Shown here piece after piece: positions 40,059 to 49,217 of a stretch of 64,000 bases of DNA (its first letter is position 1; every line of letters starts with the position of its first letter). The notes under the pieces are model-generated. The model was given only the letters and a program-made list of their open reading frames with translations. It did no database searches and was not told the DNA's origin. Source of the DNA: Desulfovibrio subterraneus (GTDB taxonomy: Bacteria > Desulfobacterota > Desulfovibrionia > Desulfovibrionales > Desulfovibrionaceae); assembly GCF_013340285.1 (NCBI RefSeq), contig NZ_BLVO01000016.1, positions 733,021-797,020 on the forward strand, given 5' to 3'. A program made the position numbers and the translations under genes.

Positions 40059-41445
40059 GGGACCCTCCCTTGCGGGCTTCCGTTGTTCCGGGAGCATGGT
40101 TTGCGCGGCGGGGGACAAAGTTCCAGACGGGGCTCATGACGGAGGAATGCACCTCGCGGGCAAAGTTGAGCATGCCCACAAAACCTTCGAGCGCTTCCTT
40201 GCGTTCGTGGTTGTGGTCGCAGAAGCCCACGCCCAGCTTGTAGGCGATGGGGCGTTCCTTGACGCCGCCCACGAAGAGGTCCACGTCTTTTTCCTTGATG
40301 AACTGCGAAAGTTCCAGCGGGTTGGCATCGTCCACGATGATGGTGCCGGGGTCCGCTATCTGGGCGAGTTCCTCGTAGTCTTCCTTGGTGCCGGTCTGCG
40401 AGCCGACCATGACCACCTTCATGCCCAGATGCCGGAAGGCCTTGAGCAGCGAGAATGCCTTGAACGAGCCGCCCACATACATGGCCACCCGCTTGCCTTC
40501 GAGGTCTTTGCGGTAGCGGGCCAGTTCGGGCATGAGTGTTTCCAGTTCGCTGCGCACCAGTTCCTGGGTGCGTTCCACAATGCCGGGAGACTTGTCCTTG
40601 AAGAAGTCGGCCACCTGATAGAGCGAATCCGCCATGTCCTCTATGCCGAGGTAGGAAACGCGCAGGAACGGCGTGCCGTATTCTTCCTGCATCATCTTGG
40701 CCAGAGCGAGGGTGGCGCCCGAACACTGCACAAGGTTGAGCGCGGCCCCGTGGCAGCGGCGGATATCGTCCACACGTCCGTCGCCGGTAACATTGGCCAC
40801 CACTTCCACGCCCATGCGCCTGAAGTATTCGCGGATGATCCATATCTCGCCGGCGAGGTTGAAGTCGCCGAGGATGTTGACGGAAACGGGGCTTATGCCG
40901 TCCGTATCGCCGGTGCCGATGAGCTTGAACATGGCGTTGCACGCGGCAAGGTAACCCTCGCGCTTGTTGCCCTTGAAGCCTTCGGACATGACCGGCAGAA
41001 CGGGTATGCCCTTGCGTTCGGTCATCTTGCGGCACACGGCTTCAAGGTCGTCGCCGATGATGCCGACGATGCAGGTGGAATAGACGAACGCGGCCTTGGG
41101 AGCGTGGCGGTCTATCAGTTCATCCAGTGCGGCTTCGAGCTTGCGTTCGCCGCCGAAAATTACGTCCATCTCCTGAATATCGGTGGAGAAGGAGAGCCTG
41201 TGCAGTTCGGGGCCGCTGCTCAGCGCCCCGCGAATGTCCCATGTGTACACGGCGCAGCCTATGGGGCCGTGCACCAGATGCAGTGCGTCCGCTATGGGGT
41301 AGAGCACCACACGGGAGCCACAGAACACACAGGCCCGCTGGCTCACTGCGCCGGCAAGGGATTCACGGTTGCAGGCGATGTCCAGTTCGCCTTCGCCGAT
41401 CCTGTGTATCTGGCTTTTTCTTTCGTCCAGAATGGCAGTACTCAT
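40051..41445 (-). CDS. nifE: NifE, FeMo-cofactor assembly scaffold subunit
   Basis: 464 residues from the ATG at 41,445 (GGGGGAAG upstream; an ATG four codons earlier is possible). Typical sequence: RACVFCGSRVVLYPIADALH, LVHGPIGCAVYTWDIRG, STDIQEMDVIFGGERKLEAA and STCIVGIIGDD. NifE is the alpha-like subunit of the NifEN scaffold. It follows a GNAT gene by 19 bases. Confidence 0.95.
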   Translation of the reverse strand: MSTAILDERKSQIHRIGEGELDIACNRESLAGAVSQRACVFCGSRVVLYPIADALHLVHGPIGCAVYTWDIRGALSSGPELHRLSFSTDIQEMDVIFGGERKLEAALDELIDRHAPKAAFVYSTCIVGIIGDDLEAVCRKMTERKGIPVLPVMSEGFKGNKREGYLAACNAMFKLIGTGDTDGISPVSVNILGDFNLAGEIWIIREYFRRMGVEVVANVTGDGRVDDIRRCHGAALNLVQCSGATLALAKMMQEEYGTPFLRVSYLGIEDMADSLYQVADFFKDKSPGIVERTQELVRSELETLMPELARYRKDLEGKRVAMYVGGSFKAFSLLKAFRHLGMKVVMVGSQTGTKEDYEELAQIADPGTIIVDDANPLELSQFIKEKDVDLFVGGVKERPIAYKLGVGFCDHNHERKEALEGFVGMLNFAREVHSSVMSPVWNFVPRRANHAPGTTEARKGGSHE

Positions 41446-41464
41446 GTCTTCCCCCATGATTTCG

Positions 41465-41923
41465 TTACGATTCCAGCATGGATCTCATGCAGACGAGCCG
41501 CGTATGCTTCCAGCCGAGGCGGTTGTAGAAGGCAAAGGCCGGTGTATTGTTACGGTCGGCCAGCAGTTGCAGGCGGGTGGCACCCTGTTCCTGCGCCCAC
41601 TGCGTAATGGCTGTCATCAGCTCTGCGCCGACGCCCTTGTTGCGCCAGCCGCGTCTGACGACCACGTCTTCGACCATGACAGCGGGGCCGCCTTCCGATG
41701 TGGAGATGAGCAACTGCCCCGTGCACATGCCGACGACAGTCCCGTCGGCTTCAGCAACCAGCACGCGCCCCTGCGGGTTATGCAGCATCAGGTCCAGCCC
41801 TCTCAGCTGCCTGTCCCTGTCTACGGTGAAGTCCTCTTCGATGTAGAAGAGTTCTTCGAGCAGGGAGGCAAGATCGAGCAGGTCGGAATCGCGGGCTGTG
41901 CGTATGGTTGTGGTGCAGGACAT
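41465..41923 (-). CDS. GNAT family N-acetyltransferase
   Basis: 152 residues from the ATG at 41,923 (GGGGAGAAG upstream; longer in-frame readings run through intergenic sequence). The acetyl-CoA binding motif VEDVVVRRGWRNKGVGAELM and a C-terminal AFAFYNRLGWK are standard GNAT features. It sits between a ferredoxin and nifE in the nif operon, an unusual position. It may modify a nitrogenase-assembly protein or be a passenger; nothing in sequence gives the acceptor. Confidence 0.85.
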   Translation of the reverse strand: MSCTTTIRTARDSDLLDLASLLEELFYIEEDFTVDRDRQLRGLDLMLHNPQGRVLVAEADGTVVGMCTGQLLISTSEGGPAVMVEDVVVRRGWRNKGVGAELMTAITQWAQEQGATRLQLLADRNNTPAFAFYNRLGWKHTRLVCMRSMLES

Positions 41924-42072
41924 GGTGTCTTCTCCCCGGGCCTTACCGGAAGCGTTTCGGTTGTGCAGTCTTGCCGGTGTGCGTTGCCCGCCCGGTTGAT
42001 GGCTGTTGGCCTGTTTCCGGTGCGGGCTGCAGGTAACCGGTGTGTTTGTATGGTTCTTTTGCGTGCCGGTGT

Positions 42073-42375
42073 TTATGCTGCCAGATACTCGGCGCAGGGT
42101 TCTCCCTCTTCCAGCGCGTCCAGAATGGCGTCTATGGCGGCTTCGGAATCCACGCCCTTGAACCACCAGTTGTCGGGCTGTACCACCAGAATGGGGCCGG
42201 ATTCACACTGCTTGAGACAGGTGGTGGCCACGACAAGGGCATCAAGCCCGCGGTCCAGCACTTCTTCTTCTATGTACTGCAGAAAACCATCGGTCTGCTT
42301 GTGGCAGATGCCCTTGGGGTCGCCTGCGGCACGAAAACTCTGACAGCAGATGATCATTCTTTCCGGTGTAGCCAT
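42073..42375 (-). CDS. thioredoxin-like [2Fe-2S] ferredoxin of the nif operon
   Basis: 100 residues, start with AAGGAGAG upstream. Four cysteine positions, IICCQSF...GICHKQ in the first half and TTCLKQCESGP in the second, in the order of Shethna-type thioredoxin-like [2Fe-2S] ferredoxins, followed by WFKGVDSEAAIDAILDALE. Related ferredoxins are common in nif clusters and are linked to electron supply or cofactor assembly. It lies 58 bases after the NifB-like gene. Confidence 0.8.
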   Translation of the reverse strand: MATPERMIICCQSFRAAGDPKGICHKQTDGFLQYIEEEVLDRGLDALVVATTCLKQCESGPILVVQPDNWWFKGVDSEAAIDAILDALEEGEPCAEYLAA

Positions 42376-42433
42376 TGTTCCTCTCTCCTTGCGTTGGTGT
42401 AGTGCGTGTTCCGTTGTGCTGTTTCGCGTCCGG

Positions 42434-43636
42434 TCAGGAGCGCTTTTTGCCCTTTCCGCCCTTTTTGCCGCCTCCGTAGAGCAGGTCTACGGTTGAGCCG
42501 ATTTCGCCTTCCGTGATCAGGACAGGCAGACCGTTGCGGCTCAAAATATCTTTGGGTTTGCTCCCTGCGCTGGCTGTGAGCAGCACGAAACAGTCGTGCA
42601 GCATCTCGGCAAGCTGCGCCCAGCGGGAATCGCCGCTGCCTGCCTCCGGCGCTGTGCGGACTCCCAGCAGGCAGGGCAGGCCGTCTTCACGCGGGCCGTA
42701 GACGAGAACTTTGGAAGCCTGACCCAGATGCATGTCCACATCCATGCCGTTGGAGCTGACCAGGGCAACGTTGGGCTTGCCCGCTGCCGGTTTGGGCAGG
42801 GCGGGGGCCGTCCACTGTGCCTGCTGCGGTGCGGAACAAGCGGAAGCAGTACCGGTCGCAGCCGTGGAGAAGGCCGCGGAAGAATTTGTCGCCGGTGCGT
42901 TGTCCATGAAGACCGGCAGGTGGCAGGCCGCTGCGGAGCGGATGACATCCATGAGTTCGTCCATCATTGCTCCGCCGAGTTTTTCCGCGGGCACGGGCAG
43001 TGCCGGTGCGTCTGCATCGTCCGGCGAATAGGGAACAAGGGTCATGTCTTCGGCGCCGAGGGCGGCCATGGTTGCCGCAATGGTGGTTACATGGGCGTCG
43101 TTGGTTTCGGGAAATACGGTGGTGCGGATGCCGACCTTCATGCCCGCATCGCAGCATGCCCTGACGGCGGCAGCCTGTTCTTCTACCAGCGTGCGTGCGG
43201 CCTCGGGCAGGGGCAGAGTTCTGGTGCCGGGGCGAATCCAGGCATAAATGCCGGAGGTGATGAGCGGGTCCACGGCATTGACCAGCAGGTTCATCCGGCC
43301 CGCTCCGGCTTCTGCCAGACTCGCGGCAAGGGCGGCTGCGCCCATGCCGTTGGTGGTGACCGACAGGGGCGTTTCCGGCAGCAGGGCTCTGACCATGCTC
43401 AGCGTGCGCAGGGTTACCTCCGGTGTGGCAAGGGGGTCGCCGGGGCCTGCAATGTCCACGGCCGCGATGGTCGCGCCTTGGGCAAGCATCTGCGAGAGCA
43501 TTTCAACGGCCTGTTCCGGAGAGAGCACAGCCTTGCCGCGGTCAGCACCCGAAAAGCGGATGCAGGTGTTGGCGCGCGCCGAGACGGGCAGCAGAACTGT
43601 TTGCGGTGTCGTGTGTGTGGCGGCGCTTGCGGTCAT
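42434..43636 (-). CDS. NifB paralogue lacking radical-SAM cysteines, with NifX-like C-terminal domain
   Basis: 400 residues from the ATG at 43,636. It aligns with NifB through the SAM barrel: LPVSARANTCIRFS against LPVAPKCNIQCNYC, so Cys31, Cys35 and Cys38 of NifB become Ala, Ile and Ser. Yet DIAGPGDPLATPEVTLRTLS, VTTNGMG and the later strands are kept. A Ser/Ala-rich linker (about 265-300) leads to a NifX-like domain (NGMDVDMHLGQASKVLVYGP). It cannot hold the SAM [4Fe-4S] cluster and so cannot be a NifB enzyme; it may carry NifB-co or FeMo-co or regulate NifB. A C-terminal lysine/glycine tail is present. Located between nifK and the ferredoxin gene. Confidence 0.8.
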   Translation of the reverse strand: MTASAATHTTPQTVLLPVSARANTCIRFSGADRGKAVLSPEQAVEMLSQMLAQGATIAAVDIAGPGDPLATPEVTLRTLSMVRALLPETPLSVTTNGMGAAALAASLAEAGAGRMNLLVNAVDPLITSGIYAWIRPGTRTLPLPEAARTLVEEQAAAVRACCDAGMKVGIRTTVFPETNDAHVTTIAATMAALGAEDMTLVPYSPDDADAPALPVPAEKLGGAMMDELMDVIRSAAACHLPVFMDNAPATNSSAAFSTAATGTASACSAPQQAQWTAPALPKPAAGKPNVALVSSNGMDVDMHLGQASKVLVYGPREDGLPCLLGVRTAPEAGSGDSRWAQLAEMLHDCFVLLTASAGSKPKDILSRNGLPVLITEGEIGSTVDLLYGGGKKGGKGKKRS

Positions 43637-43789
43637 GGGAATGCTCTCTTTGTCGTAAATATGTTGGCCTGTTGCGGGCATGGTCCGATAGGTTCCGGCC
43701 TGTTCCGCTATGTTCCGGTAATCCCTGCACTCCGCGAGAGCTGGTTCCTGCGGCGGAGTAAGCGGTCTTTGTGATAGTTTTTCCCTGCG

Positions 43790-43885
43790 TCGGTGATTTT
43801 CCCGCGATGGTGATTTCCCGCGATGGTGACTTTCCGCAGCGGGGATTTCCCGCAGCGGGGGAGAGGGAAGTCCCCCCCGCTGCGG
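43790..43885 (-). repeat. short tandem repeats and a strong hairpin after nifK
   Basis: Between 43,795 and 43,850 a unit of about 17 bases (CCCGCGATGGTGATTT and variants) is repeated three times. Then CCGCAGCGGGGG (43,850-43,861) pairs perfectly with CCCCCGCTGCGG (43,874-43,885). No T-run follows on the minus strand, so the hairpin more likely protects the upstream nifHDK mRNA or reduces read-through than stops transcription. The rest of the 263-base gap (43,637-43,899) holds no gene. Confidence 0.7.
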
Positions 43886-43899
43886 GGCATGATGAACTG

Positions 43900-45273
43900 C
43901 TACAGGACGAGCTCGAAGCTCGGCTCGGGAGCATCCCGGTCCTTGCGGTCCAGAATGAGATTGAGCATCTTCTCCAGAAGCCTGAGTCCGCCCTTGTAGC
44001 CGACTGTCGGGAAGTACTGGTGTCCCTGCCGGTCAAGGATGGGGAAGCCCCAGCGCATGAAGGGGATGTCTTCATCGCGGGCAATGTACTTGCCGTAGGT
44101 GTTGCCTATGAGCAGGTCCACGGGTTCGTTCTTGATCCACTGGTGCATCAGGAACATGTCGCCCTTGGCGCGTACCTTCACTTCATACGGCTGTCCTGCG
44201 CAGATCTCCTTGATGCGGGCTTCGAAACGCGAACCGGGGGTGCCGGTAACAACGTATACGGGCTGCATGTCCAGCGAGACGAGGAATTCGCACATGGAGA
44301 TGAGCTGGTCCGGATCGCCCCAGATGGCTACGCGCTTGCCGTAGAAGTACTGGTGCATGTCGGAGATCATATCCACGAGCTGGCCGCGTTCGTGCATGAC
44401 GGAGTCGGGAACGGTGGTTCCGCCCACGGTGCGCAGGATGTTGATGAAGCGGTCGGTCGCGGCAAGGCCGAAGGGCATGTCCAGCACGGTGCAGGGCACC
44501 TTGCAGCGGGTATCCAGCAGGCGCGCTGCATCTGCGGAACACCATTCACCAAGGGCCAGCGTGCCGATGGCATCGCCCGAGCCCCTGAGGTCGGCAACGG
44601 TTGCACCGCCGGCGGGGAACATGGTGTATTCACCGGTCAGGGGTGCATCCAGAATGCCGGAGGTGTCGGGGAACATGGTGGTGTCCACGCCCGTCATGGC
44701 GGCAAGGCGCTTGATTTCCAGCATGTCGGCAGGTTCTACCCAGCCGGGGATGATGTTCACCTTGCCGTTTTTCTTGCCCGAACGTTCGCCGAGCTCCGCC
44801 ATGGCCTTGACCATGTTGGAAAAGCCGGTGACATGGGAGCCGACGTAGCTCGGGGTGGGAGCGCCGATAACAGTCTTGCCTTCGGGAATCTTGCCTTCCT
44901 TCATGGCCTTGTCGGCGATCTGTTTGAGGTCGTCACCGATGGTTTCCGACAGGCAGGTGGTATGCACGGCAATAACTTCAGGCTCATACACCGTGAAGAT
45001 GTTATCAATGGCCTGCAGCAGGTTGGCCTGCCCGCCGAAAACCGATGCACCTTCTGTGAAGGAGCTGGTGGCGGCGGGAACGGGTTCCTTGTAGTGCCTG
45101 GTCAGCGTTGAACGGTGATATGCGCAGCACCCCTGCGAGCCATGGCTGTGCGGAAGGCATCCGTGCACGCCGAGCGCCGCATACATGGCGCCTATGGGCT
45201 GGCAGGTTTTGGCCGGATTGATCATCAGGGCGCTGCGTTCAACGACGTCTTTGGGAGTATGTCTGAGTAGCAT
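43900..45273 (-). CDS. nifK: NifK, nitrogenase MoFe protein beta subunit
   Basis: 457 residues, shorter than the roughly 520 of Azotobacter NifK, lacking its long N-terminal extension. P-cluster cysteines lie in INPAKTCQPIG (Cys-24), HGSQGCCAYHR (Cys-49) and HTTCLSETIGDD. With NifD it forms the catalytic MoFe protein. Start has AAGGAAG upstream; 90 bases separate it from nifD. The short beta subunit is typical of the clade that includes anaerobes with nifI genes. Confidence 0.95.
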   Translation of the reverse strand: MLLRHTPKDVVERSALMINPAKTCQPIGAMYAALGVHGCLPHSHGSQGCCAYHRSTLTRHYKEPVPAATSSFTEGASVFGGQANLLQAIDNIFTVYEPEVIAVHTTCLSETIGDDLKQIADKAMKEGKIPEGKTVIGAPTPSYVGSHVTGFSNMVKAMAELGERSGKKNGKVNIIPGWVEPADMLEIKRLAAMTGVDTTMFPDTSGILDAPLTGEYTMFPAGGATVADLRGSGDAIGTLALGEWCSADAARLLDTRCKVPCTVLDMPFGLAATDRFINILRTVGGTTVPDSVMHERGQLVDMISDMHQYFYGKRVAIWGDPDQLISMCEFLVSLDMQPVYVVTGTPGSRFEARIKEICAGQPYEVKVRAKGDMFLMHQWIKNEPVDLLIGNTYGKYIARDEDIPFMRWGFPILDRQGHQYFPTVGYKGGLRLLEKMLNLILDRKDRDAPEPSFELVL

Positions 45274-45363
45274 GTTCTCTTCCTTGTCTCTTGCAATCAG
45301 TTGAAGCCGGTTGCGGCAACGTTGCGGTCAAGTCGCGGCGAACCGGTGTTGCCGGAGCAGCCG

Positions 45364-47001
45364 CTATTCCCAGACGAAGGTTGCCGCGAGTTCCGGGTTG
45401 GTCTGCCACGGAGCCTTCATGTAGCTCCACACCTTGCTGCCCACGAGGCGGTCAATTTCCTTGTAGAAGTTGATCGCACCCTTGAATCCGGCATAGGGGC
45501 CGCCGGAGTCGTAGCTGTGCAGCTGCTTCATGGGGATACCAAGCTTCTGGATGGAGAATTTTTCCTTGATGCCGGCGCAGAAAATGTCCGGCTTCATGAT
45601 TTCCACCAGCTTGTCGGCTTCGTACTGGTTGAGGTCGTCGATAACGAGGGTGCCCTTGTCCATGTCGGCGTTCATGCCGTCGTAATGCTTGAATTTGTAA
45701 CCGGCTTCTTCCAGCGCCTTGAACTCGTCGGCAGACTTGCGGGGGCGATAGAGCTTTTCGTCAGCCGTTACTTCCAGTTCTTCGATGTTACGGGAGTCGG
45801 CATCCACCTTGATGTCCGGAATGACCTGACGGCCTTCGTAGTCGTCGCGGTGGCCGAATTCGTACCCGGCGGAGATGGTCTTCATGCCCATTTCAGCGAA
45901 CAGCTCGCTGTAATGGTGGGCGCGGGAACCACCCACGAAGAGCATGGCGGTCTTGCCTGTGGTGCGGGTGCGCACATCGGCTGCAACGGCTTTGACCTTG
46001 GGCATTTCTTCGGCAATCACCTCTTCCACGCGGTCCATGAGCGCCTTGTCGCCGAAATACTGGGCGATCTTGCGCAGGGACTTGGCCGTGGCTTCCGCAC
46101 CGATGAAGTTCACCTTGATCCACGGAATGCCGTACTTGGCCTCAAGCATGTCGGCCACGTAGTTGATGGAACGGTGACACATGACCGTGTTCAGGTCGGC
46201 ATGCTGGGCCGAGGCGAACTGGTCGTAGGTGGAGTTGCCGGAGAAGGTGGCAATGTTCGTGATGCCGCACAGGGTCAGCAGGCGGTCTATTTCGAAACCG
46301 TCGCCACCGATGTTGTATTCGCCCAGCAGGTTGATCTTGTACTTGCCTTCCTTGGGCGTATCGTTCTCGCCCACAAGGTGGGTAAACACCTGGTTGTTGG
46401 CGATATGGTGACCGGCAGACTGCGAGACGCCCTTGTAGCCTTCGCAGGAGAAGGCGAAAACGTTGCAGTCGCCGAACTTGGCCTTCATCTTGCGGGCCAC
46501 GGCGTGGATGTCGTCGCCGATAAGACCCACGGGACAGGTGGCGAATACTGCGATGCCCTTGGGGTGGAAGAGGTCGTAGGCTTCCTGAATGGCAGCTTCC
46601 AGCTTCTTTTCACCGCCGAAGATGATGTCCTGATCCTGCATGTCGGTAGAGAAGCAGTAGGGCATGTAGTTTTCGCCGTCAGGACCGGGTTCGGTCTGGT
46701 TGCGGCGGGTGAGCCACGAATAGAAACCGCAGCCGATGGGGCCGTGGGTTATGTTCACGATGTCGCGGGTGGGTCCCAGAATAACGCCCTTGCAGCCTGC
46801 ATAGGTACAGCCGCGCATGGTGATGATACCGGGAATGGTGCGCACGTTGGCCACTATTTCCGTCGGCGTTTCATTTTCCAGAGCCTCATTGATCATGATC
46901 TGCTTGGCGCGCTTGCGGGCCACCTTGGGAGGATACTTCTTCAGAAGCTCTTCCTTGATGTCTGCGGGGCTCAGCTGCACCAGCTTTTTCGTCTTTGCCA
47001 T
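45364..47001 (-). CDS. nifD: NifD, nitrogenase MoFe protein alpha subunit
   Basis: 545 residues from the ATG at 47,001 (AAGGAG upstream). P-cluster cysteines Cys-65 (RGCTYAGCKGV), Cys-91 (GPIGCGFYSW) and Cys-156 (FATCPVGLIGDD); catalytic His-198 in SAGHHIANN; cofactor Cys in NTVMCHRSINY and His in QLHSYDSGGPYAGF. An insertion of about 50 residues around RPRKSADEFKALEEAGYKFK lengthens the protein, as in NifD of clostridia and methanogens. Together with a short NifK and two nifI genes this places it in that anaerobic clade. Confidence 0.95.
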   Translation of the reverse strand: MAKTKKLVQLSPADIKEELLKKYPPKVARKRAKQIMINEALENETPTEIVANVRTIPGIITMRGCTYAGCKGVILGPTRDIVNITHGPIGCGFYSWLTRRNQTEPGPDGENYMPYCFSTDMQDQDIIFGGEKKLEAAIQEAYDLFHPKGIAVFATCPVGLIGDDIHAVARKMKAKFGDCNVFAFSCEGYKGVSQSAGHHIANNQVFTHLVGENDTPKEGKYKINLLGEYNIGGDGFEIDRLLTLCGITNIATFSGNSTYDQFASAQHADLNTVMCHRSINYVADMLEAKYGIPWIKVNFIGAEATAKSLRKIAQYFGDKALMDRVEEVIAEEMPKVKAVAADVRTRTTGKTAMLFVGGSRAHHYSELFAEMGMKTISAGYEFGHRDDYEGRQVIPDIKVDADSRNIEELEVTADEKLYRPRKSADEFKALEEAGYKFKHYDGMNADMDKGTLVIDDLNQYEADKLVEIMKPDIFCAGIKEKFSIQKLGIPMKQLHSYDSGGPYAGFKGAINFYKEIDRLVGSKVWSYMKAPWQTNPELAATFVWE

Positions 47002-47120
47002 CTCAATTCTCCTTGCGTAGGCCGTTCCTCTGTGTGGCATGGCCTGATGCAATTACAGGCCTCTTTGTCCGAGGTCGTCGGGGCGTACCCGGTGCAGCCG
47101 TCAGTGCTCAATGTCGGTCG

Positions 47121-47495
47121 TTACGATATGGATTTCTTGCCCTTTTCCCCGGTACGGACGCGCACTGCATCCCCCATGGGAAGAACGAATATCTTTCCGT
47201 CGCCCGGCTTGCCGGTACGGTTTGCTGCGGAGATTACTTCCACCACTTCGTCCACCTGCTCATCGGGAACCACGATGGTCAGCATGCGCTTGGGGTAGAG
47301 CTTGCCCTTTTCACCGAGCACGGCAGCGGCTTCTTCGTATCCGCTCTCCGCACCTTCAAGAACGCTCGCGCTGATGAACCCCTTGCCGCGACCCTGCGCT
47401 TCGTGCGCGAAGAAGGCGTCTATGCCCGCTTCGTTCAGGGCTGCCTTGGTGCGGTTCATCATGTTCATGCGAACGACAGCGATGACTTCCTTCAT
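47121..47495 (-). CDS. nifI2: NifI2, PII-like nitrogenase regulator
   Basis: 124 residues from the ATG at 47,495, overlapping the nifI1 stop by one base (TAATG) with AAGGAGGAGG upstream. It has the PII core (KEVIAVVRMNMMNRTKAALN, VVPDEQVDEVVEVISAANRT, GDGKIFVLPM) with the longer T-loop region usual in NifI2. NifI1 and NifI2 together bind and inhibit dinitrogenase when ammonium is present, relieved by 2-oxoglutarate, as shown for methanogens. Confidence 0.9.
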   Translation of the reverse strand: MKEVIAVVRMNMMNRTKAALNEAGIDAFFAHEAQGRGKGFISASVLEGAESGYEEAAAVLGEKGKLYPKRMLTIVVPDEQVDEVVEVISAANRTGKPGDGKIFVLPMGDAVRVRTGEKGKKSIS

Positions 47496-47842
47496 TACGC
47501 AGCCTCCTCCTTGGCCGTGTCGCACACGCCGGAGCTGATGGTGTAGACGTCGCTCACTTCGCACACGAATATCTTGCCGTCGCCGAAGGCACCCTTGGAG
47601 CCCGAGCGGGCGGCTTCCATGATGGTCTTGATGACAAAGTCCTTGTCCTCGGCCTTGATGACGCTCATGAGCATGGTCTTGGGAATTTCATCATAGGTCA
47701 CTTCGCCGATCTTGATGCCGCGCTGCTTGCCGCGTCCGGCCACGGAGTACTTGGTGACGGCGGGAAAGCCGTTGTCCATGAGGGCCGCCAGAACATCATC
47801 AGCTTTTTCGGGTCGCACGATAGCTCTCACCATGATCATCAT
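47495..47842 (-). CDS. nifI1: NifI1, PII-like nitrogenase regulator
   Basis: 115 residues with AGGAG ten bases before the ATG. PII features are MVRAIVRPEKADDVLAALMD, the TKYSVAGRGKQRGIKIGEVT stretch of the NifI1 T-loop, and GDGKIFVCEVSDVYTISSG. Partner of NifI2 in post-translational nitrogenase switch-off. It follows nifH after a 200-base gap that contains two hairpins. Confidence 0.9.
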   Translation of the reverse strand: MMIMVRAIVRPEKADDVLAALMDNGFPAVTKYSVAGRGKQRGIKIGEVTYDEIPKTMLMSVIKAEDKDFVIKTIMEAARSGSKGAFGDGKIFVCEVSDVYTISSGVCDTAKEEAA

Positions 47843-47972
47843 TGTCTGTTCTCCTGATTGTTATTTCACTTCGCCACAGCGCCCTGCAGTGCAGCGGTTT
47901 CGCCTGCGGCTGGGTTGCGGTTCCGCCCCGGCTCCGCAATACGGGGTATTGCGCGGCGACGGCCTGTCGCCC

Positions 47973-48011
47973 GTCCATTCTCCGGTTCGGGATTGCGGAA
48001 GGAGAATGGAC
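47973..48011 (-). other. hairpin between nifH and nifI1
   Basis: An 11-base perfect stem (GTCCATTCTCC / GGAGAATGGAC) with a 17-base loop, and a second smaller one (TTGCGG / CCGCAA) at 47,915-47,939. Neither is followed by a T-run on the minus strand. Such hairpins after nifH often stabilise the abundant nifH message; this is inference. Confidence 0.55.
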
Positions 48012-48043
48012 TATGATGGTGCCCTTGCCGTTTCCGTGTCGCG

Positions 48044-49056
<1,013 letters not shown>

Positions 49057-49134
49057 AAAGTGCATTTTTTCATCACGGCATGTGTAGGTAGTGCTTTGCC
49101 CTGTGATGACGGTGGGTTGCGGTATCGTTCAACT

Positions 49135-49150
49135 TTGGCACTGATCATGC
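49135..49150 (+). promoter_or_regulatory. sigma-54 promoter of nifV
   Basis: TTGGCAC, TGATC, ATGC is a -24/-12 element with one mismatch (A for T in TTGC), facing away from the nifH promoter. The expected start at about 49,162 rules out the earlier in-frame ATG at 49,155 as the nifV start. Confidence 0.75.
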
Positions 49151-49217
49151 TCATATGTGTTCAGGTCCGCGGAAGTTCCTGCGGGCAGATGCACAATCTC
49201 TCTCAAGGAGAATGACC

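Noticed and set aside
41924-42166. longer GNAT reading from 42,166
   Set aside because: The extra 81 residues are Arg/Gly-rich, overlap the ferredoxin gene and precede a start with a strong ribosome site.
43790-43850. possible CRISPR array
   Set aside because: Repeat units of about 17 bases are directly adjacent, without spacers of constant length.
45301-47298. 665-codon plus-strand frame across nifD
   Set aside because: Antisense shadow of nifD; its sequence has no family resemblance.
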